Shown here: positions 1 through 8,536 of the stretch, in pieces | Layout of the letters: every line of letters begins with the position of its first letter | How positions within the stretch are numbered: the first letter of the stretch is position 1 | Source of the DNA: Saccharomonospora azurea NA-128 | GTDB lineage: Bacteria; Actinomycetota; Actinomycetes; Mycobacteriales; Pseudonocardiaceae | Reading direction: 5' to 3' | NCBI RefSeq assembly: GCF_000231055.2 | Contig: NZ_CM001466.1 | Span: forward strand, 4,513,392 to 4,577,391 | DNA: 64,000 bases | Translations under genes and position numbers: made by a program | The notes under the pieces: model-generated | Database searches by the model: none | Told to the model about the DNA's origin: nothing | What the model saw: the letters and a program-made list of their open reading frames with translations, nothing else

Positions 1-933
1 GTCCACGGCCTGCGCCGCGGCACCGTGCAGCTGGGCGCCCAGCGGCGGCGCCTGCAGCGCCGCGCTGCGCACCAGCACCGAGAGCACCGGATTCTGCTTG
101 TGCGGCATGGTCGACGATCCGCCCCGGCCGGGGGCGGTGCCCTCGCGCACCTCGCCGATCTCCGGCCTGCCGAGCAGCGTGACGTCGGTGGCGACGACGC
201 CGAGTGCGTCACACACCCCGACGAGCGCGTCGCCGAGGTCGGTGATCGGCCGTCGCCGGGTGTGCCAGGGCAGCCCGGGCCAGCGCAGGTCGAGCTCGGC
301 GGCGAACGCCCGCGCCACGGCCACCGGATCCGGGGCGAACTCCGACACCAGCGCGAGAGTGCCCGCGGCGCCGCCGCACTGCACCGGGAGCCCACGCCGC
401 ACGGCCTGGACGGCGTCCGAAGCGTCGAGGACACCGGCGAGCCACTGCGCGGCGGTGAGGCCGAAGGTGACCGGGACCGCGTACTGCGTGAGCGTCCGGC
501 CGGGCATGACGTCGTCCCGGTGGCGGGAGGCCAGCGCGGCGAGGTGCTCCGCTGCCGCGCGCAGCTCGGTGCCGACGCGGCCGAGCGCCTGGCGGGCGAC
601 GAGCACCAGCGCGGTGTCGAGGACGTCCTGGCTGGTCAACCCTCGGTGCAGCAGGCCCGCGAGCGCGTCGTCGCCGACGGCCGCCCGCAGGGCCTTGACC
701 AGCGGCACCACCGGGTTGCCCGCGCCCTCGGCGTCGCGCGCGAGGGTGTCCGCGTCGAGGTCGGCGGTCGCGACCCGCTCGGCCACGCGCTCGGCGTCCG
801 CGGGGCCGAGGACACCGGTGGTCGCGAGCGCGCGGAGCCAGGCGATCTCCACGGTGCGCATCGCGCCGAGCAGGGCGTGGTCGTCGACCAGACCGTCGGC
901 CCGATGCGCTCCGGGTTCGAGCAGCCCACTCAT
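1..933 (-). CDS. pcaB: 3-carboxy-cis,cis-muconate cycloisomerase (partial, C-terminus beyond window)
   Basis: Reading the minus strand from ATG at 933 gives 311 codons that stay open to the window edge. The product belongs to the fumarase/aspartase (lyase 1) superfamily and carries the signature GGSSTMPHKQNP near the visible end. In the protocatechuate branch of the beta-ketoadipate pathway the enzyme lactonises 3-carboxy-cis,cis-muconate to 4-carboxymuconolactone. The start codon overlaps the stop of pcaG in an ATGA, so the two are translationally coupled. Full-length relatives have about 440 residues, so roughly the last 130 lie outside the window. The family call is firm from the signature and the operon context. 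Confidence 0.93.
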   Translation of the reverse strand, partial: MSGLLEPGAHRADGLVDDHALLGAMRTVEIAWLRALATTGVLGPADAERVAERVATADLDADTLARDAEGAGNPVVPLVKALRAAVGDDALAGLLHRGLTSQDVLDTALVLVARQALGRVGTELRAAAEHLAALASRHRDDVMPGRTLTQYAVPVTFGLTAAQWLAGVLDASDAVQAVRRGLPVQCGGAAGTLALVSEFAPDPVAVARAFAAELDLRWPGLPWHTRRRPITDLGDALVGVCDALGVVATDVTLLGRPEIGEVREGTAPGRGGSSTMPHKQNPVLSVLVRSAALQAPPLGAQLHGAAAQAVD

Positions 934-1487
934 CGGCCGTGAGCCGGGAAGGTGAGGAACACGGTCTCCCGCTCGCCCTGCAGGTGGATGTCGTGGGTGA
1001 GGCTGCCGTCGTCGTCGCGCATCGCCACCAGTGTGCGGCGGCGTTCGGCGGGCAGCGAGGCGAGCAGCGGATCGGCGTCGGTCGCGGGACCGGGCAGGTA
1101 GATGCGGGTGAAGAGCCGGTCCAGCAGGCCGCGCGCGAACACGGTCACGGCGAAATGAGCGGCCGTGCCCTCGCGGGTGGGGCCGGGCTCGACGGTGGTG
1201 ATCGCGTAGCGGCCGCCGGAGTCGGTGGCCACCCGGGCCCAGCCGGTGAACACCCCGCTGCGCCGGAGGGACCCTTCGACGCGGGGAATCCGACCGGACG
1301 TGTCGGCCTGACGGATTTCGAGGAGCGCGTCGGGCACCGGTGCCCCGGAGCCGTCGTAGACCGTGCCGTGCAGCCGGATCGTGCCGGGCACGCCGGGCGG
1401 AGCCGGGTGCGGGCCGTCGGCGTAGGGCAGGGCGTAGTGGAAGAACGGGCCGACGGTCTGGCCGGGGGTCGGAACGAGGTCACGCAT
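930..1487 (-). CDS. pcaG: Protocatechuate 3,4-dioxygenase alpha subunit
   Basis: The 185-residue product has the intradiol dioxygenase beta-sandwich pattern, starting TPGQTVGPFFHYALPY and continuing with the VYDGSGAPVPDALLEIRQAD strand that is typical of alpha subunits. The alpha chain has no full iron-ligand set, and none of the His-x-His ligands of the beta chain are visible here, as expected. It partners PcaH to cleave protocatechuate to 3-carboxymuconate with O2. Its start lies 8 bp inside the end of pcaH, and its stop overlaps the pcaB start, so pcaH-pcaG-pcaB form one tightly coupled minus-strand operon. Confidence 0.95.
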   Translation of the reverse strand: MRDLVPTPGQTVGPFFHYALPYADGPHPAPPGVPGTIRLHGTVYDGSGAPVPDALLEIRQADTSGRIPRVEGSLRRSGVFTGWARVATDSGGRYAITTVEPGPTREGTAAHFAVTVFARGLLDRLFTRIYLPGPATDADPLLASLPAERRRTLVAMRDDDGSLTHDIHLQGERETVFLTFPAHGR

Positions 1488-2232
1488 CGTCGGCCTCCTG
1501 CTCGATGGGGGTGGCGTGCGCGCCGGTGAGCACGATGTCCCAGCGGTACCCGGTGGCCCACTCGTGGGTGGTGAGCTCGTGGTCGTAGGTCGCGACGAGC
1601 CGGTCGCGGGCCTTCTGGTCCGTGATCGACTGGTAGATCGGGTCCAGGGCGAACAGCGGATCGCCCGGGAAGTACATCTGCGTCACCAGTCGCTGGGTGA
1701 ACTCCCGTCCGAACAGCGAGAAGTGGATGTGTGCGGGGCGCCAGGCGTTGTGGTGGTTGCGCCACGGGTACGGGCCGGGCTTGATCGTGGTGAACCGGTA
1801 CCAGCCGTCGTCGTCGGTCAGGCACCGCCCCGCGCCGTGGAAGTGCGGATCGAGCGGAGCCGGGTGCTGGTCACCCTTGTGCACGTAGCGTCCGGCCGCG
1901 TTGGCCTGCCAGATCTCGACCAGCTGGCCGCGCACGGGACGCCCGTCCGCGTCGAGCACCCGGCCGGTCACGACGATCCGTTCCCCGATGGGCTCACCCT
2001 GGGGATGGAGTGTGAGGTCGGCCTCAGTCGGGTCTACATCGGACTGGCCGAACACCGGGGCGGCCAGCTCGACGTCCTCGGGGTCCACGACCAGAGGTCG
2101 CTTCGTGGGGTGCCGGAGCAGCGAGCTCCGGTAGGGCGGGAAGTCCAGACGGGTCCGGGTCTCGCCGGGGTCGGCCGATGCGTGGATCCGTGCGATCTCG
2201 TCGGAGATCGACCGCTGCGTTGCGGGCGTCAT
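1480..2232 (-). CDS. pcaH: Protocatechuate 3,4-dioxygenase beta subunit
   Basis: This is the 250-residue catalytic subunit of the non-haem Fe(III) intradiol dioxygenase. All four iron ligands of the family are visible: Tyr116 (GRYVHKGDQH), Tyr155 (KPGPYPWRN), and His168 and His170 in WRPAHIHFS. I chose ATG at 2232. A TTG ten codons upstream is also in frame, but no clear Shine-Dalgarno sequence precedes either start. It is the first gene of the pcaHGB operon and is divergent from an IclR regulator 68 bp away, whose palindromic operator candidate lies between them. Induction by an aromatic or beta-ketoadipate effector is therefore likely (inference). Confidence 0.95.
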   Translation of the reverse strand: MTPATQRSISDEIARIHASADPGETRTRLDFPPYRSSLLRHPTKRPLVVDPEDVELAAPVFGQSDVDPTEADLTLHPQGEPIGERIVVTGRVLDADGRPVRGQLVEIWQANAAGRYVHKGDQHPAPLDPHFHGAGRCLTDDDGWYRFTTIKPGPYPWRNHHNAWRPAHIHFSLFGREFTQRLVTQMYFPGDPLFALDPIYQSITDQKARDRLVATYDHELTTHEWATGYRWDIVLTGAHATPIEQEADDA

Positions 2233-2276
2233 GGCGACATCGTGCGTCGAACCGGGGGCCAACGACTACAGTGGGA

Positions 2277-2291
2277 TTTCACTGAGTGAAA
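2277..2291. promoter_or_regulatory. Perfect 15-bp palindrome, candidate IclR operator
   Basis: TTTCACTGAGTGAAA has 7-bp perfect arms around a single central base. It lies in the 68-bp gap between divergent pcaH and the IclR gene and overlaps the region just 5' of the regulator's ribosome-binding sequence (aaagga). The position suits autorepression together with control of pcaHGB. Binding by this regulator is inferred. Confidence 0.6.
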
Positions 2292-2300
2292 GGACCGCGC

Positions 2301-3080
2301 ATGGCCGGCAACGTGTCGACTCCCGGTGCCACGGTGGTCTCGCGGGTGTTGTCGGTGCTGTACGCGTTCGACGACCGGCATCGACGCCTCACCGCGACCG
2401 AGGTGGCACGGCGGACGGGGCTGCCCGTGCCGACGGCGCACCGGCTGCTCCGGGAGCTCGTGGCGGGCGAGGCGATCACGCGTGGCGCCGACGGCCGGTA
2501 CGCCATCGGCCGCCGGTTGTGGGACGTCGGAATGCTCGCCCCCGAGCAGACCGAACTCCAGCACGTCGCCTCGCCGTTCCTCAGCGACATCCACGCGGCC
2601 ACGCGCGCGACCGTGCACCTCGGGGTCCGCGACGGGATGGAGGTCCTGTACCTGGACCGGCTCTCCGGGCGGGCGTCGGTGCCGGTGGTGAGCCGGGCCG
2701 GTTCCCGCCTCCCCCTGCACCCGACCGGCGTCGGCAAGGTGCTGCTCGCGCACGCGCCGGAGGAGCTGTGCGAGCGCTACCTCGCCGGGCCGCTGCGCAG
2801 GCCGACGATCCACACGATCACGCACCCCGACAGGCTGCGCCGTCAACTCGCGGCCGTGCGCCGAGACGGCTACGCGACCACGGCCGACGAGATGACGTTG
2901 GGTGCCTGCTCGATCGCCGTGCCGATAGCCCGGGCGCGGGCCGAGCGCGGCTCGGGCGCCGTCGAACACGAGGTCGTGGCGGCGCTGGGGATCGTCGTGC
3001 CCTCGCTCAAGCGGGAGCGCACGCGCCTGCTGGCCGCGTTGCAGGTGGCCGCCCAAGGGATCGGGCGGAGCCTGCCCTGA
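2301..3080 (+). CDS. IclR-family transcriptional regulator of the pca operon
   Basis: The 259-residue product has an N-terminal winged helix-turn-helix (about residues 10-65, with LTATEVARRTGLPVPTAHRLL as the recognition segment) and an IclR effector domain (about 80-255, including HPTGVGKVLLAH and the loop GACSIAVPI). I chose ATG at 2301 because aaagga lies about 6 bases upstream; a GTG at 2286 is in frame but lies inside the palindromic operator. It is divergent from pcaHGB, the usual place for PcaR/PcaU-type regulators. The pca target is strongly suggested by position; the effector cannot be read from the sequence. Confidence 0.9.
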   Translation: MAGNVSTPGATVVSRVLSVLYAFDDRHRRLTATEVARRTGLPVPTAHRLLRELVAGEAITRGADGRYAIGRRLWDVGMLAPEQTELQHVASPFLSDIHAATRATVHLGVRDGMEVLYLDRLSGRASVPVVSRAGSRLPLHPTGVGKVLLAHAPEELCERYLAGPLRRPTIHTITHPDRLRRQLAAVRRDGYATTADEMTLGACSIAVPIARARAERGSGAVEHEVVAALGIVVPSLKRERTRLLAALQVAAQGIGRSLP

Positions 3081-3129
3081 GCCCGGCGCCCGTGCATCGA
3101 GTGGTGAGACACCGCGCGGCAACTGTCGG

Positions 3130-3191
3130 CAACTAGTTGTCGTCGTCGCAGAGGCGACCGTAGTAGTCCGCTCGAACGGCAACTAGTTGCC
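3130..3191. repeat. Two copies of the palindrome CAACTAGTTG, 50 bp apart
   Basis: CAACTAGTTG occurs at 3130-3139 and again at 3180-3189, the latter inside the longer perfect palindrome GGCAACTAGTTGCC (3178-3191). The second copy includes the TAG stop of the broken LacI gene. They lie in the gap between two convergent genes, so they are unlikely to be ordinary promoter operators. They could be binding sites or a local duplication. No terminator hairpin with a T-tract is visible here. Confidence 0.5.
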
Positions 3192-4060
3192 GGGAGTTGC
3201 CTCCGGCCGGGCCGGACCCGTCGAGTCGCGGACGACGAGGTGGGTCTCGAAGGTCGGCGACGGCAGGTCGGTCAGCTGCCCGGTCAGACTCTCGTGGACG
3301 CTGTCCACGGCCCGTCGCCCCAGCCTGTCGGAGGGGCCGCCGATCGTGGTCAGCGCGGGCACGGTGAGATCGGCGCCGAAGATGTCGTCAGACCCCACGA
3401 GGCTGCGGTCCTCCGGCAACCGCACACCGCTGGCCTGCAGGTACCGGAGAGCCCCGAGGGCCATGAGGTCGTTGTAGGCGATGGCGGCACCGGCGCGGCT
3501 CAGGACGAACGCGTCCGCCGCCTCACGCCCGCCCTGCCGGTTGGGGCCGAACGGACCCAGGAACGTGGCACGCAGGCCCAGTGAGGTCGCCTCGTCGTGC
3601 ACCGCCCGCCAACGCTGGCCGTTGACCCACGAGTTGCGCGGACCCGACAGGTAGGCGATGTGCCGGTGTCGGAGAGCCGCGAGGTGGCGAGGATGCCGGC
3701 GCTGGTGGTGGCGAGCAGGCGCCGCAGGTTGCTGGCCTCCACCAGCGCCGACTCGTCGCTGTCGGCGAGCGCGAGGGTGTAGTCGAGCTCGATCGCGCGG
3801 GCCTGTGCCGCTTTGATCAGCGGCGCGTAGTACGGGTTGGACACGTCGGTGACCACCAGCGTGATCGTGCGGGCCCGTCCGGGTGCCTCGGCCCTGGCGA
3901 TCGGCCGGGGCTCGTACCCGATCCGGCGAGCGGCCGCGCGCACCAGCTCCCGCGTGGCGGGGCTGACCCGGCTGGGATTGCTGAACGTGCGCGACACGGT
4001 GGACGCGGCGAGGCCGCACTCCCGTGCGACGTCGCGGTCAGAGGACGTTTCCGGCCCGGT
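3183..4060 (-). pseudogene. Broken LacI-family sugar regulator
   Basis: The parts of a LacI repressor lie in different minus-strand frames. The frame read from about 4036 gives a classic DNA-binding domain ([20 protein letters not shown]) followed by the first part of the periplasmic-binding-like domain, up to [13 protein letters not shown]. Near 3665 homology jumps to another frame with [15 protein letters not shown], which runs to the TAG stop at 3183. About 50 residues normally found between these motifs are missing, so this looks like an out-of-frame internal deletion and not a sequencing slip. In addition, no ATG, GTG or TTG in the helix-turn-helix frame precedes the domain before an upstream TGA. 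The regulator is probably dead. It is divergent from the mannonate-dehydratase-like gene it presumably once controlled. Confidence 0.8.
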
Positions 4061-4084
4061 GTCTTCAGCCGAGGAGGATCAGCC

Positions 4085-5794
4085 GTGCTCATCGACCGCG
4101 TCGACGTCAACGTCACCAGCCCGGGCCGCAACTTCGTGACCCTGAAGATCACGACGAAGGACGGGATCACCGGCTACGGCGACGCCACTCTCAACGGTCG
4201 GGAGCTGTCGGTCGCGAGTTACCTGCGCGATCACCTGGCGCCGCTGCTGACCGGACGCGATGCGCACCTGATCGAGGACACGTGGCAGTACCTGTACCGC
4301 GGTGGCTACTGGCGGCGCGGCCCGGTGACGATGGCGGCGATCGCGGCCGTGGACACCGCGCTGTGGGACATCAAGGCCAAAGCCGCGGGCATGCCGCTCT
4401 ACCAGCTGCTCGGCGGGGCCGGCCGCGACCGCTGCCTCGTGTACGGCCACGCCAGCGGTGCCGACCTGCCGGAACTGAAGGAGTCGATCCACGAACACCT
4501 GGAGCTCGGGTTCAGGGCGATCCGGATCCAGACGGGTGTTCCCGGGCTGGACTCCGTGTACGGCGTGGCGTCGAGCAAGGCGGCCTCGGTCGGGGACTCG
4601 GGACGCTACGACTACGAGCCCGCGCGGCGGTCGGCGCGCCCGGCGGAGGAGCGGTGGGACACCCGCGCGTACCTCCGCCACGTGCCGTCGGTGTTCGAGG
4701 AGGTGCGCAACACCTTCGGCGAGGAGCTCGCGCTGCTGCACGACGCCCACCACCGGCTGACGCCCCTGCAGGCCGCGCGGCTCGGCAAGTCGCTGGAGCC
4801 GTACGACCTGTTCTGGCTGGAGGACGTCACCCCGGCCGAGAACCAGGAGGCGCTACGACTGGTGCGGCAGCACACCATCACGCCGCTGGCGATCGGCGAG
4901 GTGTTCAACACGATCTGGGACTACCAGACGCTCATCAGCGAGCAGCTCATCGACTACGTCCGCTCACCCGTCACGCACGCGGGCGGCATCACGGGCGTGA
5001 AGAAGATCGCCGACTACGCCGCGATGTACCAAATCAAGACGGGCATGCACGGGCCGACCGACGTCTCGCCCGTCGGGCAGGCCGCCGCCGTGCACCTGGG
5101 CATCGCCCTGCACAACTTCGGCATCCAGGAGTACATGATCCACAGCGAGCGGACGCGGGAGGTCTTCGGATCGACCCTGGAGTTCGCCGACGGTGGCCTG
5201 AAGCCGAGCGACGAACCGGGCCTGGGCGTCCACCTCGACGAGCGGCTCGCGGCCGACCACCCGTACGAGCCCGCGTACCTGCCGACGAACCGCCTGCTCG
5301 ACGGCACGGTGCACGATTGGTGGTCTTGCTCCGCCGCGCCGCGCCGCGCCGGGCCGGGTCTGGTCCGGAGGCCCGGCGCCGCGTTCCCCCAGCCGGCCGT
5401 CGTCACACCGCCGTTTCGGCGGGCGCGGCTGTTCCGAGCTCGGCGAGCAACTCGGCCGCGTCGAGCACTCGCGCGCACCGGCTGCCCGCGTACTCCAGCG
5501 CGAGCCGGTGTTCCGCCGGGCCGAAGTCGGCGACGCCGTCGGCGAGGAAGAACGGCTGGATGTCGTGCGAGAACGCCTCGATGGCGGTGGCGAGACAGCC
5601 GACGTGGGCGTAGACGCCGCCGATCACCAGCTGGTCGCGACCCGCCTCGGTCAGGCGGGAGAGCAGGTCGCTGTGGCAGAACGCGCTGTAGCGCCATTTC
5701 GTCAGCACCACGTCGCCGGGGGCGGGCGCGAGGGGGTCGACGACGGCCCGATCCTCGGGACTGGCGACCATGCCGGGGCCCCAGAAGTCCTTGA
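4085..5794 (+). CDS. Enolase-superfamily D-mannonate dehydratase-like protein with lost stop codon
   Basis: Residues 1-412 are a complete sugar-acid dehydratase of the mandelate-racemase/enolase superfamily (ManD/RspA type). Visible residues are Arg147, Tyr159, metal ligands Asp220 (LLHDAHH), Glu246 (WLEDVTP) and Glu272 (IGEVFNT), and His322 in [10 protein letters not shown]. The family ends at the motif [11 protein letters not shown]; here the next codon, at 5321-5323, is TGG instead of a stop. The frame then stays open for another 157 arginine- and proline-rich codons antisense to the isochorismatase gene. A GC-rich hairpin directly after the expected stop suggests the gene used to end there. 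The start is GTG 4085 behind GAGGAGG. Expected reaction: dehydration of a mannonate-like aldonate. Whether the extended protein is stable is unknown. Confidence 0.8.
   Translation: MLIDRVDVNVTSPGRNFVTLKITTKDGITGYGDATLNGRELSVASYLRDHLAPLLTGRDAHLIEDTWQYLYRGGYWRRGPVTMAAIAAVDTALWDIKAKAAGMPLYQLLGGAGRDRCLVYGHASGADLPELKESIHEHLELGFRAIRIQTGVPGLDSVYGVASSKAASVGDSGRYDYEPARRSARPAEERWDTRAYLRHVPSVFEEVRNTFGEELALLHDAHHRLTPLQAARLGKSLEPYDLFWLEDVTPAENQEALRLVRQHTITPLAIGEVFNTIWDYQTLISEQLIDYVRSPVTHAGGITGVKKIADYAAMYQIKTGMHGPTDVSPVGQAAAVHLGIALHNFGIQEYMIHSERTREVFGSTLEFADGGLKPSDEPGLGVHLDERLAADHPYEPAYLPTNRLLDGTVHDWWSCSAAPRRAGPGLVRRPGAAFPQPAVVTPPFRRARLFRARRATRPRRALARTGCPRTPARAGVPPGRSRRRRRRGRTAGCRARTPRWRWRDSRRGRRRRRSPAGRDPPRSGGRAGRCGRTRCSAISSAPRRRGRARGGRRRPDPRDWRPCRGPRSP
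5346..5379. terminator. Convergent GC-rich hairpin
   Basis: The arms GCGCCGGGCC (5346-5355) and GGCCCGGCGC (5370-5379) pair perfectly over 10 bp with a 14-base loop. The hairpin lies between the expected end of the dehydratase gene (5320) and the end of the convergent isochorismatase gene (5403). No T-tract follows, as is common in actinomycetes. Confidence 0.55.
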
Positions 5795-6065
5795 GCAGAC
5801 CCCGCTGCTCGTCGGTCATCGAGCCGGGCTGGGCCGTGTAGAAGACGGGGACGCCCCACTCGGCGCAGCGGTCGCGCACGGCGACGAGGTTGTCGAGCAG
5901 TTCCCGGTAGGGCGACTCGGTGGGGGAGAACGGGCGGAGGAAGTACCGCTGCATGTCGTGGATCAACAGCGCGAGCCGCGACGGCTCGGGCCGCCAGTGC
6001 TTCGGTCCGCGCTCACCGTCCGGCAGGCTCGGCAGGGTGTACGGGTGGATGGAGCCGATTCCCAC
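5403..6065 (-). CDS. PhzD-type isochorismatase (ADIC hydrolase)
   Basis: The 220-residue protein is a single-domain isochorismatase hydrolase. It shows the catalytic Asp37 in [10 protein letters not shown], Lys123 in LTKWRYSAF and the loop [13 protein letters not shown], matching PhzD. It lacks the C-terminal aryl carrier domain of EntB, so it should release free acid. Next to a phzE-like gene its expected substrate is 2-amino-2-deoxyisochorismate, giving trans-2,3-dihydro-3-hydroxyanthranilate (DHHA). It starts at GTG 6065 behind GAAAGGGGA and lies 41 bp downstream of the SDR in the DAHP synthase-SDR-PhzD operon. The family call is firm; the substrate follows from the neighbours. Confidence 0.9.
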   Translation of the reverse strand: MGIGSIHPYTLPSLPDGERGPKHWRPEPSRLALLIHDMQRYFLRPFSPTESPYRELLDNLVAVRDRCAEWGVPVFYTAQPGSMTDEQRGLLKDFWGPGMVASPEDRAVVDPLAPAPGDVVLTKWRYSAFCHSDLLSRLTEAGRDQLVIGGVYAHVGCLATAIEAFSHDIQPFFLADGVADFGPAEHRLALEYAGSRCARVLDAAELLAELGTAAPAETAV

Positions 6066-6106
6066 GGCTGTCCCCTTTCAGGTCGGATACGACGGCGGTG
6101 CGCGGC

Positions 6107-6895
6107 TCAGACGCCGAGCGCCGCACCACCGTCGACGTAGAGGTCCTGCATCGTGATCTGAGCTGCCCGGTCGGAGAGCAGGAACCGTACGGATTCGGCG
6201 ACGTCGTCGGCCGAGCCGACCCGGCCCAGCGGGATGCCCACGCGGAACCGGTCGGGATCGCCCTGCACGGTCTGCCGCTCGTTGCCGCCCGACGAGTCCC
6301 ACAGGGTGCGCAGCATCGCGGTGTCGGTCGAGCCCGGTGCGACCACGTTGCAGCGGATGCCGTGTGGGGCCAGTTCGAGGCCCAGACATTTGGTGAACGC
6401 GGTCACCGCCGCCTTCGAGGTAGCGTAGGCGCCCATTCCGGCCCGCGGCACGCCTGCGGCGTTCGAGGCGACGGTCACGATCGCGCCGTGTCCGCGCGGG
6501 ACCATGTACCGGGCGACGGCACGGCAGACGTAGAAGGCGCCGGTGGTGTTGACCGCCATCGTCCGGGCCCACTCGTCGTCCGAAGTAGACAAGATGTCGG
6601 CCGGGTGCAGCACGCCTGCGGCATGGGCGAGGCCCGTGATCGGCCCGAGCTCGACCTCCACCCGCTCGACAGCCTGCGCGACGGACGCGCTGTCGGTGAT
6701 GTCGGCCGGCGCTGCTCGCACATCAAGCCCGTCCTCGCGCAGGGTCCGCACGGCCGAGTCGAGCTCGTCCTCGCGCCGGTCGGAGGCGGCGACGACCGCG
6801 CCGTCCCGGGCCAGCAGGCGCGCGATCGCCAGACCGATCCCACCCGCGGCGCCGGTCACCAGATGGACGGGGCGCTCCTCGTCAGTTCCGGACAT
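6107..6895 (-). CDS. SDR: DHHA (2,3-dihydro-3-hydroxyanthranilate) dehydrogenase
   Basis: This classical short-chain dehydrogenase of 262 residues resembles EntA. The NAD-binding motif TGAAGGIG is at 14-21 and the catalytic triad includes Ser144, Tyr157 and Lys161 (GAYATSKAA). Between an ADIC-type isochorismatase and a DAHP synthase it most likely oxidises DHHA to 3-hydroxyanthranilic acid. A strict phenazine pathway would instead use PhzF, PhzA/B and PhzG, none of which is present. I chose ATG at 6895 because GAGGAGG lies 6 bases upstream; it overlaps the DAHP synthase end by 14 bp. Confidence 0.85.
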   Translation of the reverse strand: MSGTDEERPVHLVTGAAGGIGLAIARLLARDGAVVAASDRREDELDSAVRTLREDGLDVRAAPADITDSASVAQAVERVEVELGPITGLAHAAGVLHPADILSTSDDEWARTMAVNTTGAFYVCRAVARYMVPRGHGAIVTVASNAAGVPRAGMGAYATSKAAVTAFTKCLGLELAPHGIRCNVVAPGSTDTAMLRTLWDSSGGNERQTVQGDPDRFRVGIPLGRVGSADDVAESVRFLLSDRAAQITMQDLYVDGGAALGV

Positions 6896-8120
6896 GGTGT
6901 GCCTCCTCGCTCGTCGCGGCCGAGAACTCCCTGGCCAGTTCGATGGCTTGCTCACTGTTCAGGCGGGGGTCGCACGCGGTGGAGTAGGCGGGCACGCCCA
7001 CCCGGTCGAGCTCGCTGTCGTCGGCGACGCATTCGCCGACGGCCTCGGGCGTCGCTTCGAGATGCAGTCCCGCGGCCCGGACGCGCGCCGCGTCGAGGAC
7101 TTCGCGGAACAGCCTGATCTCCCGCCGCATGGTGTGCACGAGACGGGTCTTGCGCCCGTCGGGTGCGGTGATGGTGTTGCCGTGCATGGGATCGCACAAC
7201 CAGATCACCGGGTGTCCGGCGTCCCGGACGGCGGCGACCAGCCCGGGAAGCACTTCCGCGACCCGGTCGGCACCGAGCCGCGCGATGAGGGTCAGCCTCC
7301 CGGGACTGCGATGCGGGTCGAGACGTGCGCAGAGCGCGAGCAGCTCCTCGGGCGTCATGCGAGGGCCGATCTTGCACGCCACGGGGTTGACCACAGTGGA
7401 CAGCAGACGGATGTGGGCGCCGTCGAGCTGGCGGGTGCGCTCGCCGACCCACGGCAGGTGGGTGGAGGTCAACAGGGGACGGTTCCACGGATCGCGGCGG
7501 AGGAACGGGGTCTCGTAGTCGAGCAACAGCGCCTCGTGGCTGGTCCACAGTCGGCGGTGTGGCCGCGATCCGTCCTCGGCCGCCCGTTCCCTCAGCGTGG
7601 TGGCCGCGTCGAGGGCCGCGTGGTAGCAACTGAGCAGCCGGTTGGGGTCGGGACGTCGCGCCTCGGGGTCGGCCTCACCCGCGTTGACCGCGAAGCCGCG
7701 GAACACGGGCAGCAGCATGTCGCCGACCTCCTCCCAGTCCTGGGAGCGCGGTTTGCCGAACTGCCCGGCGATACGGCCGACGCGCACGACGTCGCCGCCG
7801 TCGGGTGCCAGCGCGCCGGCGAGGTCGTCCACGAGCGCGGCCTTGGCGGAGACCCGCGACGGTGTGCACTGCGCCGGATCCTCCGCGCAGTCACCCGCCT
7901 GGATCATGCTCGCCGACCCCGTGGCCACCTCGGCGAGCAGGGAACGCAGTGTCTCGATCTCGTGCCACTCCGCGACGGCGGGCAGTACCTGAAGCGTGCG
8001 GCGGACCGCTTCGACCGGTGCCTCGGACGGCCACTCGGGCTGTTGCCGCGCGGGGAGGTCGAACCAGCGGGGATCGTCCTCGAGCAGGTCGGCGGTCGCG
8101 GTCGAATCCTTCAGTTCCAT
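6882..8120 (-). CDS. Class II DAHP synthase (PhzC type)
   Basis: This is a plant-type (class II) 3-deoxy-D-arabino-heptulosonate-7-phosphate synthase of 412 residues. Recognisable segments are IQAGDCAE near residue 75, VRVGRIAGQFGKPRS, RLLSTVVNPVACKIGPRM and VIWLCDPMHGNT. It condenses phosphoenolpyruvate and erythrose-4-phosphate, the entry to chorismate. At 412 residues it is shorter than the primary-metabolism enzyme of actinobacteria (about 460), like copies that boost chorismate supply inside antibiotic clusters. It is the first gene of the minus-strand arm and is divergent from the phzE gene. Confidence 0.92.
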   Translation of the reverse strand: MELKDSTATADLLEDDPRWFDLPARQQPEWPSEAPVEAVRRTLQVLPAVAEWHEIETLRSLLAEVATGSASMIQAGDCAEDPAQCTPSRVSAKAALVDDLAGALAPDGGDVVRVGRIAGQFGKPRSQDWEEVGDMLLPVFRGFAVNAGEADPEARRPDPNRLLSCYHAALDAATTLRERAAEDGSRPHRRLWTSHEALLLDYETPFLRRDPWNRPLLTSTHLPWVGERTRQLDGAHIRLLSTVVNPVACKIGPRMTPEELLALCARLDPHRSPGRLTLIARLGADRVAEVLPGLVAAVRDAGHPVIWLCDPMHGNTITAPDGRKTRLVHTMRREIRLFREVLDAARVRAAGLHLEATPEAVGECVADDSELDRVGVPAYSTACDPRLNSEQAIELAREFSAATSEEAHHVRN

Positions 8121-8536
8121 GTTTGTCCGTGTCTCTTTCGCCGACGGTGTCTGGAGCGCGCTTCACGAGATCGGCACGCCACGCAGATTGTCGAAGCGCG
8201 CCGGTCACCGAGGGAACTGTGCGGACGAGCAGTCTGAATGTCCGGAATACCGACGTGGCGACGGGAAACCGCTGGTCACTCTCGCCGCCGACCGGCCGCC
8301 GCCGCTGCTCCGCACGAACGGTCACCGTGGTGATCGCTCGACCGGCCCCTCGTCGCACTGTGTGGTCGATGAGCAGGCGAGGGCCAGAACAGCGAAGTGT
8401 GACGGTGATCTCGTCCACTCTGGTCAATCGCACCCATGTGAACGGGTAGTTGCCCGCGTCCCGGAAGCGCCCCAGAGTCGGACGTACCCGCGGCCGAGCC
8501 GGTCGTCCACCACAGCACGAGCGAGGAGCACCTGTC
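8121..8536. promoter_or_regulatory. 416-bp divergent promoter region between DAHP synthase and phzE arms
   Basis: No open frame with protein-like composition is visible here. The two arms of the 3-hydroxyanthranilate pathway start from its two edges, so it must hold both promoters. A ribosome-binding sequence, AGGAG, lies at 8524-8528. I see no convincing consensus -35/-10 pair or long palindrome. Confidence 0.6.

Noticed and set aside
2233-2262. TTG 2262 as start of pcaH
   Set aside because: In frame, but no ribosome-binding sequence, and the added ten residues are not typical of the family; ATG 2232 preferred.
5321-5794. C-terminal 157 residues of the dehydratase frame as a real domain
   Set aside because: Arg/Pro-rich, antisense to the third-position-biased phzD-like gene, and begins exactly after the normal family end; it looks like read-through, not a domain.
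6543-8237. 564-codon plus-strand frame opposite the SDR and DAHP synthase
   Set aside because: Low-complexity shadow without motifs; both minus-strand genes are fully recognisable.
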